From NCBI GenBank assembly GCA_001298555.1, contig LJCW01000335.1:1-49293 (forward strand): a stretch of 49,293 bases of DNA, written 5' to 3'. The notes beneath the pieces are model-generated. The model worked only from the letters and a program-made list of their open reading frames with translations. It was not told where the DNA came from and did no database searches. The stretch is from Actinobacteria bacterium OV450. GTDB taxonomy: Bacteria; Actinomycetota; Actinomycetes; Streptomycetales; Streptomycetaceae. The position numbers and the translations under genes were made by a program. This document shows positions 32,672-41,479 of this stretch, one piece after another. Numbering within the stretch: the stretch's first letter is position 1; each line of letters starts with the position of its first letter.

Positions 32672-34579
32672 TCAGTCCGTGGAGCGGGACCAGCCGGCGG
32701 CCTCGATCCGGGACGCGTCGGCCGGACGGTCCTCCGCGAACAGGAGCCGGCCCGGTTCCGCCACCCGTACGACGTCGACGTACACCCCGCGCCCGACGTA
32801 GCGGCCGGTCGCGGCATGCCGGAAGCGCAGGTGGACCGGGCGCCCCGCCCAGGCGCCGAGCGGGGCTTCGAGGCGGTGCCAGATGCGGCCGGACCAGCCG
32901 CCGGCACTGCCGCGCGGCCACTGCTCGGGCGTCCCGCCCGTCGACCGCAGCGTGCTGAACGGCAGCGGCTCCCAGGACTCCCCGTCGGCCGAGGCCTCCA
33001 GGTGGAAGGCGCCCTCGCCGGGCACGGTGTCCCACCACACGGCGCAGCGCAGCCGGGCCGCGCCGGTGGCCGGGGTCAGCGGCGGCAGGGTGAGGGTGCC
33101 GGAGCCGCCGGTCTCCATGCCCGAGTACCACGCCGGACCGCCGTGCTTCGTACGGACCGGGACGGCGCGGGCGAAGCGGTTGCCGACCGCGACCCGTGGT
33201 GCGCTGCCGGCCCGCCAGGTGCGCACGGGGTGGACGGAGTTGCCGAGCAGGACGAGGAAGGAGTCGGTGGAGGGGTCCAGGACCAGGGAGGTGCCCGTGA
33301 AACCGGTGTGGCCGGCGGAGTGCGGGGTGGCCATGGCGCCCATGTACCAGTGCTGGTAGAGCTCGAAGCCCAGGCCGTGGTCGTCGCCGGGGAAGGCGGT
33401 GTTGAAGTCGGTGAAGAGCAGTTCCACGGAGGCGGGCCGCAGGATGCGCCGGCCGGCGTAGACCCCGCCGTCGAGGAGGGTGCGGGCGAGGACGGCCAGG
33501 TCCCAGGCCGTGCCGAAGACGCCGGCGTGGCCGGCGACGCCGCCGAGGGCGTGGGCGTTCTCGTCGTGGACCTCGCCCCACACCAGCCCGCGGTCCAGGC
33601 CGGACCACGGAGGCCGCTGCACCTCGGTGGCGGCGGTGACGCGGCGCCAGGAGAGCGGTGGCCTGAAACGCGTGCGGTGCATCCCGAGCGGAGCGGTGAT
33701 CTCGTCCTGGAGCAGGAGGTCCAGAGTGTGACCGGTGATCCGTTCCAGGAGCAGCTGAAGCGCTATCAGGTTCAGATCGGAGTACCGGTACACCGACCCC
33801 GGCGTTTCCTGCGGACGCACCGACCACAGCATCCGCAACTGTCCCTCGCGGGAGGACTGCTGGTAGAACGGCGCCCAGGAGCGCAGCCCGGAGGTGTGCG
33901 TCAGCAGCTGGCGGACCGTGATCAGCTCCTTGCCGCCCCCGGTGAACTCGGGCAGGTACCGGTCCACCGGAGCCTCCAGCTCCAGGTTCCCGCGCTCCAT
34001 CTGCTGCACGGCGATCAGCGAGGTGAACAGCTTGGTCAGCGAGGCGAGGTCGAAGACGGTGTCCTCGGTCATCGGGATCCGCTGGGCCGCCGGGAACTCC
34101 CGCACCCGGTCGGTGCGGCCGTCGTAGTCCGCGTACCGCACGGCCTCGCCCATCGCGCGGTGCAGGGCGACCGTGCGGCCCCGGCCGGCGAGCACCACGG
34201 CTCCGGCGTAGTAAGGATGTGCGGGGGAGGGGCCCAGGAACCTCCGCGCCTCGTCGGCCGCCGCCTCCAGGTGCCTTTCGACCAGTCCCGCCTGCCGTGC
34301 GGACCCGTACCGCAGGCGCAGTCCCTGGAGGGCACGCCGCTCGGCCGCACCGCCCGCGGCCCCCGCGGCCCCGGGCAGTGCGGCGTGCAGGGCGAGCACC
34401 CCGCCGAGCCACAGCAGCCGTCCCGCGAGCCGCCGCCGGCTCGGCCCCCGCCCGCGCGCGGCCGCCGGCCCCTGCGGCGCGCGGCTCCCGTGTCCGTCCG
34501 GGACGCCCCCGGTCCCGTCGAGGGGAGCCGCCGACGCCTCTGCGGCCACCCTCCTGCCTGTCGCCCCGTGGTCCTCCAT
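32672..34579 (-). CDS. Exported serine hydrolase, beta-lactamase/PBP-like, with a C-terminal beta domain
   Basis: 635 residues. A long positively charged N-terminus leads to a signal-like segment (RRRLAGRLLWLGGVLALHAA, about 48-75). The beta-lactamase family (class C-like) domain has SLTK in DLASLTKLFTS (nucleophile Ser and Lys), YSDLN for the second motif, and HTGFTGTS for the third. The last about 160 residues, after VRTWRAGSAP, look like a beta-sandwich (jelly-roll) domain. It may be an esterase or a peptidase acting outside the cell. GGGAGGA before ATG 34579 supports the start. Confidence 0.85.
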   Translation of the reverse strand: MEDHGATGRRVAAEASAAPLDGTGGVPDGHGSRAPQGPAAARGRGPSRRRLAGRLLWLGGVLALHAALPGAAGAAGGAAERRALQGLRLRYGSARQAGLVERHLEAAADEARRFLGPSPAHPYYAGAVVLAGRGRTVALHRAMGEAVRYADYDGRTDRVREFPAAQRIPMTEDTVFDLASLTKLFTSLIAVQQMERGNLELEAPVDRYLPEFTGGGKELITVRQLLTHTSGLRSWAPFYQQSSREGQLRMLWSVRPQETPGSVYRYSDLNLIALQLLLERITGHTLDLLLQDEITAPLGMHRTRFRPPLSWRRVTAATEVQRPPWSGLDRGLVWGEVHDENAHALGGVAGHAGVFGTAWDLAVLARTLLDGGVYAGRRILRPASVELLFTDFNTAFPGDDHGLGFELYQHWYMGAMATPHSAGHTGFTGTSLVLDPSTDSFLVLLGNSVHPVRTWRAGSAPRVAVGNRFARAVPVRTKHGGPAWYSGMETGGSGTLTLPPLTPATGAARLRCAVWWDTVPGEGAFHLEASADGESWEPLPFSTLRSTGGTPEQWPRGSAGGWSGRIWHRLEAPLGAWAGRPVHLRFRHAATGRYVGRGVYVDVVRVAEPGRLLFAEDRPADASRIEAAGWSRSTD

Positions 34580-34665
34580 GACCGGTCCTCCCGTCCACCG
34601 CCGCGCCCTCCGGAAGTATCTGCCCGCGGGCGCGGCGGGCCCCGCACCGACGGACCGTCAAAGAA

Positions 34666-34682
34666 TCTGACGATGCATCAGA
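34666..34682. promoter_or_regulatory. Acyl-CoA-locus operator candidate, site A: TCTGAC-GATGC-ATCAGA
   Basis: 17-bp inverted repeat in an otherwise A-rich stretch, 44 bp before the nitronate monooxygenase start. The flanks (GAA before, AAAC after) match those of site C at 48237-48253. Confidence 0.7.
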
Positions 34683-34725
34683 AAACCTCTTCCCTCGGCC
34701 GCGGGGCTGCGGCATGCTGCCGCCC

Positions 34726-35832
34726 ATGGAGACGGAGCTGAGCAGGAAACTGGGAGTCGAGTACGCCATCTTCGGTTTCACGCCCTTCCCGGCGGTCGCC
34801 GCGGCCATCACCCGCGCCGGCGGCTTCGGCGTCCTGGGCGCCGTCCGGTACACGGCCCCCGACGACCTCAAACGCGACCTCGACTGGATGCAGGAGCACA
34901 CCGACGGCAAGCCGTACGGCCTCGACGTCGTCATGCCCGCCAAGAAGGCCGTCGACGGCATCAGCGAGGCCGGCGTCGAGGCGATGATCCCGGCCGGGCA
35001 CCGCGCCTTCGTCCGCGACACCCTCGCCAAGCACCACGTCCCCGAACTGGCGGAGGGCGAGGCCTCCGGCTGGCGGATCACCGGCTGGATGGAGCAGGTC
35101 GCCCGCAACCAGCTCGACGTCGCCTTCGACTACCCCATCAAACTCCTGGCGAACGCCCTCGGTTCCCCGCCCGCCGACGTCATCGCCCGCGCCCACGACC
35201 ACGGCGTCCTCGTCGCGGCTCTCGCCGGGAGCGCCAAGCACGCCCGCCGCCACGCCGAAGCCGGCATCGACATCGTCGTCGCCCAGGGCTACGAGGCCGG
35301 CGGCCACACCGGCGACATCGCCACCATGGTCCTCGTCCCCGAGATCACCGAGGCCGTCGCCCCGCTCCCCGTCCTCGCCGCCGGCGGCATCGGCAGCGGC
35401 GAACAGATCGCCGCCGGCCTCGCCCTCGGCGCCCAGGGCGCCTGGCTCGGCTCCCTCTGGCTCACCACCACAGAAGCCGACCTGCACTCCCGCGCGCTCA
35501 CCGAGAAGCTCCTCGCCGCCGGCTCCGGTGACACCGTCCGCTCCCGCGCCCTCACCGGCAAACCCGCCCGCCAGCTGCGCACCGAGTGGACCGACGCATG
35601 GGACGACCCCGACGGCCCCGGTGCGCTCCCGATGCCGCTCCAGGGACTGCTGGTCGCCGAGGCCGTCTCCCGGATCCAGAAGTACGAGGTCAAGCCGCTG
35701 CTGGGGACACCCGTCGGCCAGATCGTCGGCCGGATGAACTCCGAACGCAGCGTCCAGGCCGTCTTCGACGAGCTCACCGTCGGCTTCGAGCGCGCCATCG
35801 ACCGCATCAACCGCATCGCCGGCCGGGCCTGA
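34726..35832 (+). CDS. Nitronate monooxygenase/2-nitropropane dioxygenase-like flavoprotein
   Basis: 368 residues, a TIM-barrel FMN enzyme. METELSRKLGVEYAIFGFTPF, AITRAGGFGVLGAVRYT, IVVAQGYEAGGHTGDIATMVLVPEI and LAAGGIGSGEQIAAGLALGAQGAWLGSLWL are family motifs. In actinobacteria this subgroup is often encoded beside acyl-CoA enzymes, as here, so it may act on an acyl-CoA or enoyl intermediate, not only nitroalkanes. ATG 34726 gives the conserved N-terminus; ATG 34714 is in frame. No Shine-Dalgarno is seen. The CoA ligase gene starts 14 bp after its stop. Confidence 0.88.
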   Translation: METELSRKLGVEYAIFGFTPFPAVAAAITRAGGFGVLGAVRYTAPDDLKRDLDWMQEHTDGKPYGLDVVMPAKKAVDGISEAGVEAMIPAGHRAFVRDTLAKHHVPELAEGEASGWRITGWMEQVARNQLDVAFDYPIKLLANALGSPPADVIARAHDHGVLVAALAGSAKHARRHAEAGIDIVVAQGYEAGGHTGDIATMVLVPEITEAVAPLPVLAAGGIGSGEQIAAGLALGAQGAWLGSLWLTTTEADLHSRALTEKLLAAGSGDTVRSRALTGKPARQLRTEWTDAWDDPDGPGALPMPLQGLLVAEAVSRIQKYEVKPLLGTPVGQIVGRMNSERSVQAVFDELTVGFERAIDRINRIAGRA

Positions 35833-35846
35833 GAGGTGTGATCAGC

Positions 35847-37433
35847 ATGAGTGGCACGAGTGAGCAGCCCTGGGGGTCCCCCCGGACGAACTCCGGGGGA
35901 GGATTCTGGGCCCAGGCGGCCGCCGACCCCGGGCGCACCGTACTGGTCACCCCCGAGGGCGAGGAGTGGAGCGCCGGCCGGCTGCACGCCGACGCCAACC
36001 GCCTCGTCCACGGACTGCGCGCCGCCGGCCTGGAGAGGGGCGACGTCTTCGCCGTCGTCCTGCCCAACGGCGTCGAGTTCCTGACCGCCTACCTCGCCGC
36101 CACCCAGGCCGGCTTCTACCTGGTCCCGGTCAACCACCACCTCGTCGGCCCCGAGATCGCCTGGATCGTCTCCGACTCCGGCGCCAAGGTCCTCATCGCC
36201 CACGAGCGGTTCGCCGACGCCGCCACCGCCGCGGCCGACGAGGCGGGCCTGCCCGCGAGCCACCGCTACGCGGTCGGAGCGGTCGCCGGCTTCCACCCGT
36301 ACGCCGAACTCCTCGGCGGACACCCCGCGCAGCCCCCGGCGGACCGCACCCTGGGCTGGGTGATGAACTACACCTCCGGCACCACGGGACGTCCGCGCGG
36401 CATCCGCCGCCCGCTGCCCGGCAGGCTCCCGGAGGAGACGTACCTCGGCGGATTCCTCGGAATCTTCGGCATCCGCCCGTTCGACGGCAACGTGCACCTC
36501 GTGTGCTCCCCGCTGTACCACACCGCGGTCCTCCAGTTTGCCGGCGCCGCCCTGCACATCGGGCACCCGCTGGTCCTGATGGACCGCTGGACGCCGCAGG
36601 AGATGCTGCGGCTCATCGACACCCACGCGTGCACGCACACCCACATGGTCCCGACGCAGTTCCACCGGCTCCTCGCCCTCCCGCAGGAGACGAAGGACGC
36701 GTACGACGTCTCCTCGATGCGGCACGCCATCCACGGCGCCGCGCCCTGCCCGGACCACGTCAAGCGGGCGATGATCGACTGGTGGGGCACGTGCGTGGAG
36801 GAGTACTACGCGGCCAGCGAGGGCGGCGGTGCCTTCGCCACCGCCGAGGACTGGCTGAAGAAGCCGGGAACGGTCGGCAAGGCCTGGCCGATCAGCGAAC
36901 TCGCCGTCTTCGACGACGACGGGAACCGGCTGCCGCCCGGCGAACTCGGCACCGTCTACATCAAGATGAACACCGGAGGGTTCAGCTACCACAAGGACGA
37001 GGACAAGACGAAGAAGAACCGCATCGGCGAGTTCTTCACGGTCGGCGACCTCGGGCTGCTGGACGAGGAGGGCTACCTCTTCCTTCGCGACCGCAAGATC
37101 GACATGATCATCTCGGGCGGGGTGAACATCTACCCGGCCGAGATCGAATCGGCCCTGCTCACCCATCCGGCCGTCGCCGACGCCGCCGCCTTCGGCATCC
37201 CGCACGCGGACTGGGGCGAGGAGGTGAAGGCGGTCGTCGAACCGGCCGAGGGCTTCGCGGCCGGGGACGCCCTCGCCGCGGAGATCCTGCACCACTGCGA
37301 GCGGCAGCTGGCCGGCTTCAAACGGCCGAAGTCGGTCGACTTCATCGAGACGATGCCGCGCGACCCCAACGGCAAGCTGTACAAACGGCGGCTGCGCGAC
37401 CCCTACTGGGAGGGCCGCGAACGCGCCATGTGA
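35847..37433 (+). CDS. Acyl-CoA synthetase (AMP-forming)
   Basis: 528 residues, ANL superfamily. The ATP motif is YTSGTTGRPRG; EYYAASEGGG is the A5 region; VGDLGLLDEEGYLFLRDRKIDMIISGGVNIYP gives A7-A8; the catalytic lysine is in MPRDPNGKLYKR. It activates a fatty or related carboxylic acid to its CoA thioester. ATG 35847 is ten bases after GAGAGG; GTG 35838 lies too close to it. It forms an operon with the nitronate monooxygenase gene. Confidence 0.9.
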   Translation: MSGTSEQPWGSPRTNSGGGFWAQAAADPGRTVLVTPEGEEWSAGRLHADANRLVHGLRAAGLERGDVFAVVLPNGVEFLTAYLAATQAGFYLVPVNHHLVGPEIAWIVSDSGAKVLIAHERFADAATAAADEAGLPASHRYAVGAVAGFHPYAELLGGHPAQPPADRTLGWVMNYTSGTTGRPRGIRRPLPGRLPEETYLGGFLGIFGIRPFDGNVHLVCSPLYHTAVLQFAGAALHIGHPLVLMDRWTPQEMLRLIDTHACTHTHMVPTQFHRLLALPQETKDAYDVSSMRHAIHGAAPCPDHVKRAMIDWWGTCVEEYYAASEGGGAFATAEDWLKKPGTVGKAWPISELAVFDDDGNRLPPGELGTVYIKMNTGGFSYHKDEDKTKKNRIGEFFTVGDLGLLDEEGYLFLRDRKIDMIISGGVNIYPAEIESALLTHPAVADAAAFGIPHADWGEEVKAVVEPAEGFAAGDALAAEILHHCERQLAGFKRPKSVDFIETMPRDPNGKLYKRRLRDPYWEGRERAM

Positions 37434-37444
37434 GCGCCCCCGGT

Positions 37445-37534
37445 GTGGCGGACCGGGATCCGAGCCCCGAGCTCCGGGCCCGGGGCTCCGGGTCCCGCGA
37501 CCCGACCTCCGGGTCCCGGGTCCCGGTCCGCCAC
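37445..37534. terminator. Nested inverted repeat/terminator after the CoA ligase gene
   Basis: Outer arms GTGGCGGACCGGGA (37445-37458) and its exact complement (37521-37534); an inner stem GAGCCCCG (37462-37469) with CGGGGCTC (37481-37488). Confidence 0.7.
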
Positions 37535-37623
37535 GCCCGACGTTTCGTGAGAAGCGCCACGTCAGAGCTCCGGTCGCGCCCCATGCGCCGCACATCGCGG
37601 ACACTTCTGGCAAGTTGGCTGAT

Positions 37624-38790
37624 ATGAGTACAGCTACCCGCAGATTCCCCCTGACCGACTGGACCGTCGTGGTCCCCGTGGTGGCGCTCCTCGCGCTCGT
37701 CTTCAGCTGGGGACGCGATCTGCCCGGATTCGCCGTGGGCCTGGTCGCCCTGTGTCTCGGGGGCGCCGTGCTGGCGGCCGTCCACCATGCCGAGGTCGTC
37801 GCCCATCGGGTGGGCGAACCCTTCGGCTCGCTCGTCCTGGCCGTCGCCGTCACCATCATCGAAGTGGCCCTCATCGTCACCCTGATGGCCGACGGGGGCG
37901 ACAAGACCGCCTCCCTCGCCCGGGACACCGTCTTCGCCGCCGTCATGATCACCTGCAACGGCATCGTCGGGCTGTCCCTGCTCGTGGGCGCCCTGCGCAA
38001 CCGGGTCGCCGTCTTCAACGCCGAGGGTTCCGGGGCGGCCCTGGCCACGGTGGCGACCCTGGCCGTCCTCAGCCTGGTCCTGCCGACGTTCACCACCAGC
38101 AAGCCGGGGCCGGAGTTCTCCACCGCACAGCTGGCCTTCGCCGCGGTGGCCTCGCTCGCCCTGTACGGGCTGTTCATCGCCGTCCAGACGGTCCGTCACC
38201 GGGACTACTTCCTGCCCGTGGACACCGGGGCCGGCGCGCCCGCCGCGTCCGCCGCGTCCGGAGTGTCCGCCGCGCCCGGTCCGAAGAAGGCGGACGGCGG
38301 GGACGGCGACGGGAAGCACGCCGCGCCGCCGACCGCCCGCGCCGCCCTCGTCAGCCTCGGCCTGCTGCTGGCCGCGCTCATCGCCGTCGTCGGCGACGCC
38401 AAGGCCGTCTCGCCCACCATCGAGGCGGCCGTGGCCGGTGCAGGCCTGCCCAACGCCGTCGTCGGTGTGATCATCGCCCTGCTGGTGCTGGCCCCCGAGA
38501 CCCTCGCCGCCGTCCGCGCCGCGCGCCGCGACCGCGTCCAGACCAGCCTCAACCTGGGCTACGGCTCCGCCATCGCCAGCATCGGCCTGACCATCCCCGC
38601 CATCGCGCTGGCCTCCGTCTGGCTGTCCGGCCCGCTGCTGCTGGGCCTGGGGCCGGTCCACATGGTGCTGCTCGCCCTGACCGTCGTAGTCAGCGCCCTC
38701 ACCATCGCCCCGGGCCGGGCCACGCTGCTCCAAGGCGGCGTCCACCTCGTGGTGCTGGCCGCGTACCTGTTCCTCGCCGTCAGCCCCTGA
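37624..38790 (+). CDS. chaA: Calcium:proton antiporter (ChaA/CaCA family)
   Basis: 388 residues with about eleven hydrophobic segments in two related halves. The ion-binding alpha repeats are seen in GEPFGSLVLAVAVTIIEVALIVTLM (with the conserved Glu) and VVGVIIALLVLAPETLAAVRAA. A charged Gly/Ala/Lys-rich loop (about residues 200-235) joins the halves. ChaA exchanges Ca2+ or Na+/K+ for protons at the membrane. ATG 37624 is chosen; TTG 37615 is in frame. No clear Shine-Dalgarno. Confidence 0.88.
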   Translation: MSTATRRFPLTDWTVVVPVVALLALVFSWGRDLPGFAVGLVALCLGGAVLAAVHHAEVVAHRVGEPFGSLVLAVAVTIIEVALIVTLMADGGDKTASLARDTVFAAVMITCNGIVGLSLLVGALRNRVAVFNAEGSGAALATVATLAVLSLVLPTFTTSKPGPEFSTAQLAFAAVASLALYGLFIAVQTVRHRDYFLPVDTGAGAPAASAASGVSAAPGPKKADGGDGDGKHAAPPTARAALVSLGLLLAALIAVVGDAKAVSPTIEAAVAGAGLPNAVVGVIIALLVLAPETLAAVRAARRDRVQTSLNLGYGSAIASIGLTIPAIALASVWLSGPLLLGLGPVHMVLLALTVVVSALTIAPGRATLLQGGVHLVVLAAYLFLAVSP

Positions 38791-38796
38791 GCGCAC

Positions 38797-38827
38797 GCGG
38801 CGGGCCCGGACCAACCGGACCCGCCGC
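38797..38827. terminator. Terminator between chaA and the penicillin acylase gene
   Basis: 13-bp stem with one mismatch (38797-38809 with 38815-38827), 5-nt loop, between convergent genes. Confidence 0.7.
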
Positions 38828-38844
38828 GCACCGCGCGGTTCCGG

Positions 38845-41313
38845 TCAGCGGCGCTCGTGCGGCCGGACCACCTTCAGCTGCGGCGAGGTGAGGATGTCCC
38901 GCTCGCAGAACCGCGAGGTCACCCACCGCTCCTGCGAGAACAGCCGGGTCTGGTCGGCGTAGTGCGGCGAGGCAGGGTCCGACGACTGGCCGTACGTCAG
39001 CAGCGTGCGCGCCACCGGACAGCGGCTGCCGTCCCAGCCGACCGCCTGGATGTGGCTGGAGCCGTGCACGACCTCCGGGTAGCCCCCGGCCGCCGCGTTC
39101 CACGGCGCCTCCACCTTGTTCCACACGCCCAGCGCCTCGGTCCCGCCCGGGACCGGCAGCCTCTGGCCGGCGCGCACCACGAACTGGTGCTCGCCGAGCG
39201 GCGCGTCCGGCGCGATCCCGGCCGCCGTCAGCTCCGCGACCGTGTCCGCGAGCGCCCGGCCGATCCCGGGTGCCGCCCGGTTGAGCGTACGGGGGGTGTG
39301 GACCGGATCGGCCGCGGAGAACGGCACCAGCCACAGGTCCCTGGCCGCCGTGCCCGCCGTGAGCCTGCGCCAGAACCGGTCGAAGAGCAGCGCGCCGCGG
39401 CTGCCGGTGTCGGCCGTGCGGTCCCAGCCCGCCAGCACCGGGCAGGCCGCCGAGACGTCCACCGTCCGGCCGTCGCTCGCGGTCGCCGCGCCACCGGGCA
39501 GTGCCGCGCAGGCCCTCGCGGCGTCGGCCGCGGCCAGATCGCCGGCGGGGACCCGGTTCGCGAACTGCTGCGTCTGCAGATCGGCCACGGTCAGCCGGCC
39601 CTTCGCGGCCATCGCCGCGACGTCCTCGACGGCGCCGCGGGTGCGCAGCGACCGCGGAGCGCCGGTACTGCCCCAGATCCGCTCGTACCCGGTCAGCGGC
39701 CGGTCGGCATTGGCCAGCCAAGCGCTGTCGTTGGAGTTCTCCGCGTACGGGGCGTCGCGCAGCGTCGGTGCCGCGGCCGGGCCGAACACCCCGGGCTGGA
39801 CCGCGTCCGGGTCCGAGCCGAGCGCGCAGTCGCCGCGCGCGCCGTCGAGGACCGCGAGCCCGGACGCCGGGTAGGTGGCCCTGCCGAGCGGGGTGGAGCA
39901 GCGGGCGGCGAGCTCGTCGGTGATCCGGGGGAGCACCTGGGACTGGGTGAACAGCGTGCCGCCGGCGGAGTCCGCGGCGATCGTGTTCACCCAGGGCAGG
40001 CCCTGGGTGCGCTTCAGTGCGTCCTGGATCCCGGCGACCGAGCGGGCCCTGCCCATGGCGAGGGCGGTGTCGGAGCCGCGCAGGTTGGCCGCGTTCGGGT
40101 CGTTCAGCGCGTACGCCGTGGTCGCCGTCCAGGGCAGCGGGAGCCCGGGGCCCAGGCCGGTGATCACCGGCCCGTAGCGGGTCCACCACTGGGTGCGGGT
40201 GACGGGGGCGCCGCCGGCCACCTGGACGCTGACCGTGCGCTGCGTCATCCTCTCCGGCGCGCCGTCGACCAGATAGGTGGTCGGGTCGGCCGGGTCCAGG
40301 GTGAGCTGGTGCAGGTTGACGGGGGTGCCGGTGGCCACGGTGTGGCTCCAGGCCACCTTCTCGTTGAAGCCGATGTTGACCACGGCAGTGCCCAGCAGGG
40401 AGCCGCCGGAGACGTTCAGTTCGCCCGGTATGGTCTGCTGCGACTGCCAGAACCGGCGGCCCCCCTTCCAGGGGTAGTGCGGGTTGCCGAGCAGCAGACC
40501 GCGGCCGTTCGCGGTGGTCGGGCCGCCGAACGCCACCGCGTTGGAGCCCATGTCGTAGCGGCTCGTGTCGAAGAACGCCCGGGCGGCCTCGGCGGCTGCC
40601 GCCGGGTCGGTCCCGGTGGCAGGCCCGGTACGGGTGACGGTGCCACCTCCCGCCGCCGCCCCGGCCGGCGGCCGGGCCGCGGCGATGTCGTCGACGGCGC
40701 GCCCCTGCCCGCCGAGCACCGAGACGGCGAACCCGCGGGAGGCCACGTCGAGCGTGGTGACCGGGCGGACCCAGGCGGCGCCCTTGCAGGCCGGATCGGT
40801 GATCTTGTTCTGGGCGAGCCAGGCGTTGTACCCGGCGGCCCAGCCGCGCATCAGCTCCCTGAGGTCCCGGCTGGGGCCGACCGGGGCGGGCGTGGCGAGG
40901 AGCCTCTCGACGGTGCCGGCCTCCCGCACCCCCTTGAAGTACAGATCGCTGGAGAGGTTCCCGGTCGCGGAGGACAGCGAGCCGTCGGGCGCCGCGCCCG
41001 CGCCGAACCAGCGGGAGCGCTCGCCGGCGACGGTCACGAACCCGTCGGCGAGCACGCAGACCTGGTCGGCTGCCTGCGCCCAGCCCGTGCCGAAGCCGAG
41101 GTGGGCGTAGTCCTGGGCCAGGATGTGCGGGATGCCGTTCTCGGTGTACCGGATGACGGCGGACAGGCCGCCGCCGGACGGCCCGCGGTCGGCGGCGGCC
41201 GTCGCGGCCGAGGCCTGCGGGGCCGCGGCGGTGACGGCGAGCAGGGCCGCGCCGGTGAGCGCGGCGCGCCGGAGCAGCGGGCGGGTGCGGGAATGTCCGT
41301 GGAGTAAGCGCAA
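38845..41313 (-). CDS. Penicillin acylase-family protein (aculeacin A/AHL-acylase-like), secreted
   Basis: 822 residues from a TTG start at 41313, chosen because GGGAGG (41318-41323) lies just upstream and the protein then begins with a signal peptide (LLRRAALTGAALLAVTAAAPQASA). The N-nucleophile hydrolase layout is clear: an alpha chain (YTENGIPHILAQDYAHLGFGTGWAQAADQ), a spacer, and a beta chain starting near the nucleophile Ser in DMGSNAVAFGG, then NPHYPWKGG and FWQSQQTIPG. Such enzymes remove acyl chains from lipopeptides, quorum signals or antibiotics. An in-frame ATG at 41388 would add a non-family N-terminus. Confidence 0.88.
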   Translation of the reverse strand: MRLLHGHSRTRPLLRRAALTGAALLAVTAAAPQASAATAAADRGPSGGGLSAVIRYTENGIPHILAQDYAHLGFGTGWAQAADQVCVLADGFVTVAGERSRWFGAGAAPDGSLSSATGNLSSDLYFKGVREAGTVERLLATPAPVGPSRDLRELMRGWAAGYNAWLAQNKITDPACKGAAWVRPVTTLDVASRGFAVSVLGGQGRAVDDIAAARPPAGAAAGGGTVTRTGPATGTDPAAAAEAARAFFDTSRYDMGSNAVAFGGPTTANGRGLLLGNPHYPWKGGRRFWQSQQTIPGELNVSGGSLLGTAVVNIGFNEKVAWSHTVATGTPVNLHQLTLDPADPTTYLVDGAPERMTQRTVSVQVAGGAPVTRTQWWTRYGPVITGLGPGLPLPWTATTAYALNDPNAANLRGSDTALAMGRARSVAGIQDALKRTQGLPWVNTIAADSAGGTLFTQSQVLPRITDELAARCSTPLGRATYPASGLAVLDGARGDCALGSDPDAVQPGVFGPAAAPTLRDAPYAENSNDSAWLANADRPLTGYERIWGSTGAPRSLRTRGAVEDVAAMAAKGRLTVADLQTQQFANRVPAGDLAAADAARACAALPGGAATASDGRTVDVSAACPVLAGWDRTADTGSRGALLFDRFWRRLTAGTAARDLWLVPFSAADPVHTPRTLNRAAPGIGRALADTVAELTAAGIAPDAPLGEHQFVVRAGQRLPVPGGTEALGVWNKVEAPWNAAAGGYPEVVHGSSHIQAVGWDGSRCPVARTLLTYGQSSDPASPHYADQTRLFSQERWVTSRFCERDILTSPQLKVVRPHERR

Positions 41314-41396
41314 CGTGCCTCCCAAGTGGCCTGCGAAGGGGCGTGGTTGCCCGTGGTGCAGGAGGTGCTTGCGTGCCCCCACACTCATGCAGGCAG

Positions 41397-41413
41397 TCTG
41401 ATGATCTGTCAAC
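41397..41413. promoter_or_regulatory. Acyl-CoA-locus operator candidate, site B: TCTGAT-GATCT-GTCAAC
   Basis: Matches sites A and C in the left half and in GTCA of the right half, lying in the divergent region between the acylase and CoA ligase genes. Weaker than the other two. Confidence 0.5.
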
Positions 41414-41479
41414 ATCCCGTTTGGTATCCGGTCGTTCCGGTCCTTGACCCCGGGCGCACGCGGAGACGAGGATCGCGCC

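Noticed and set aside
41314..41388. ATG 41388 as the penicillin acylase start
   Set aside because: It has no ribosome site and adds a His-rich stretch ahead of the signal peptide; TTG 41313 with GGGAGG fits better.
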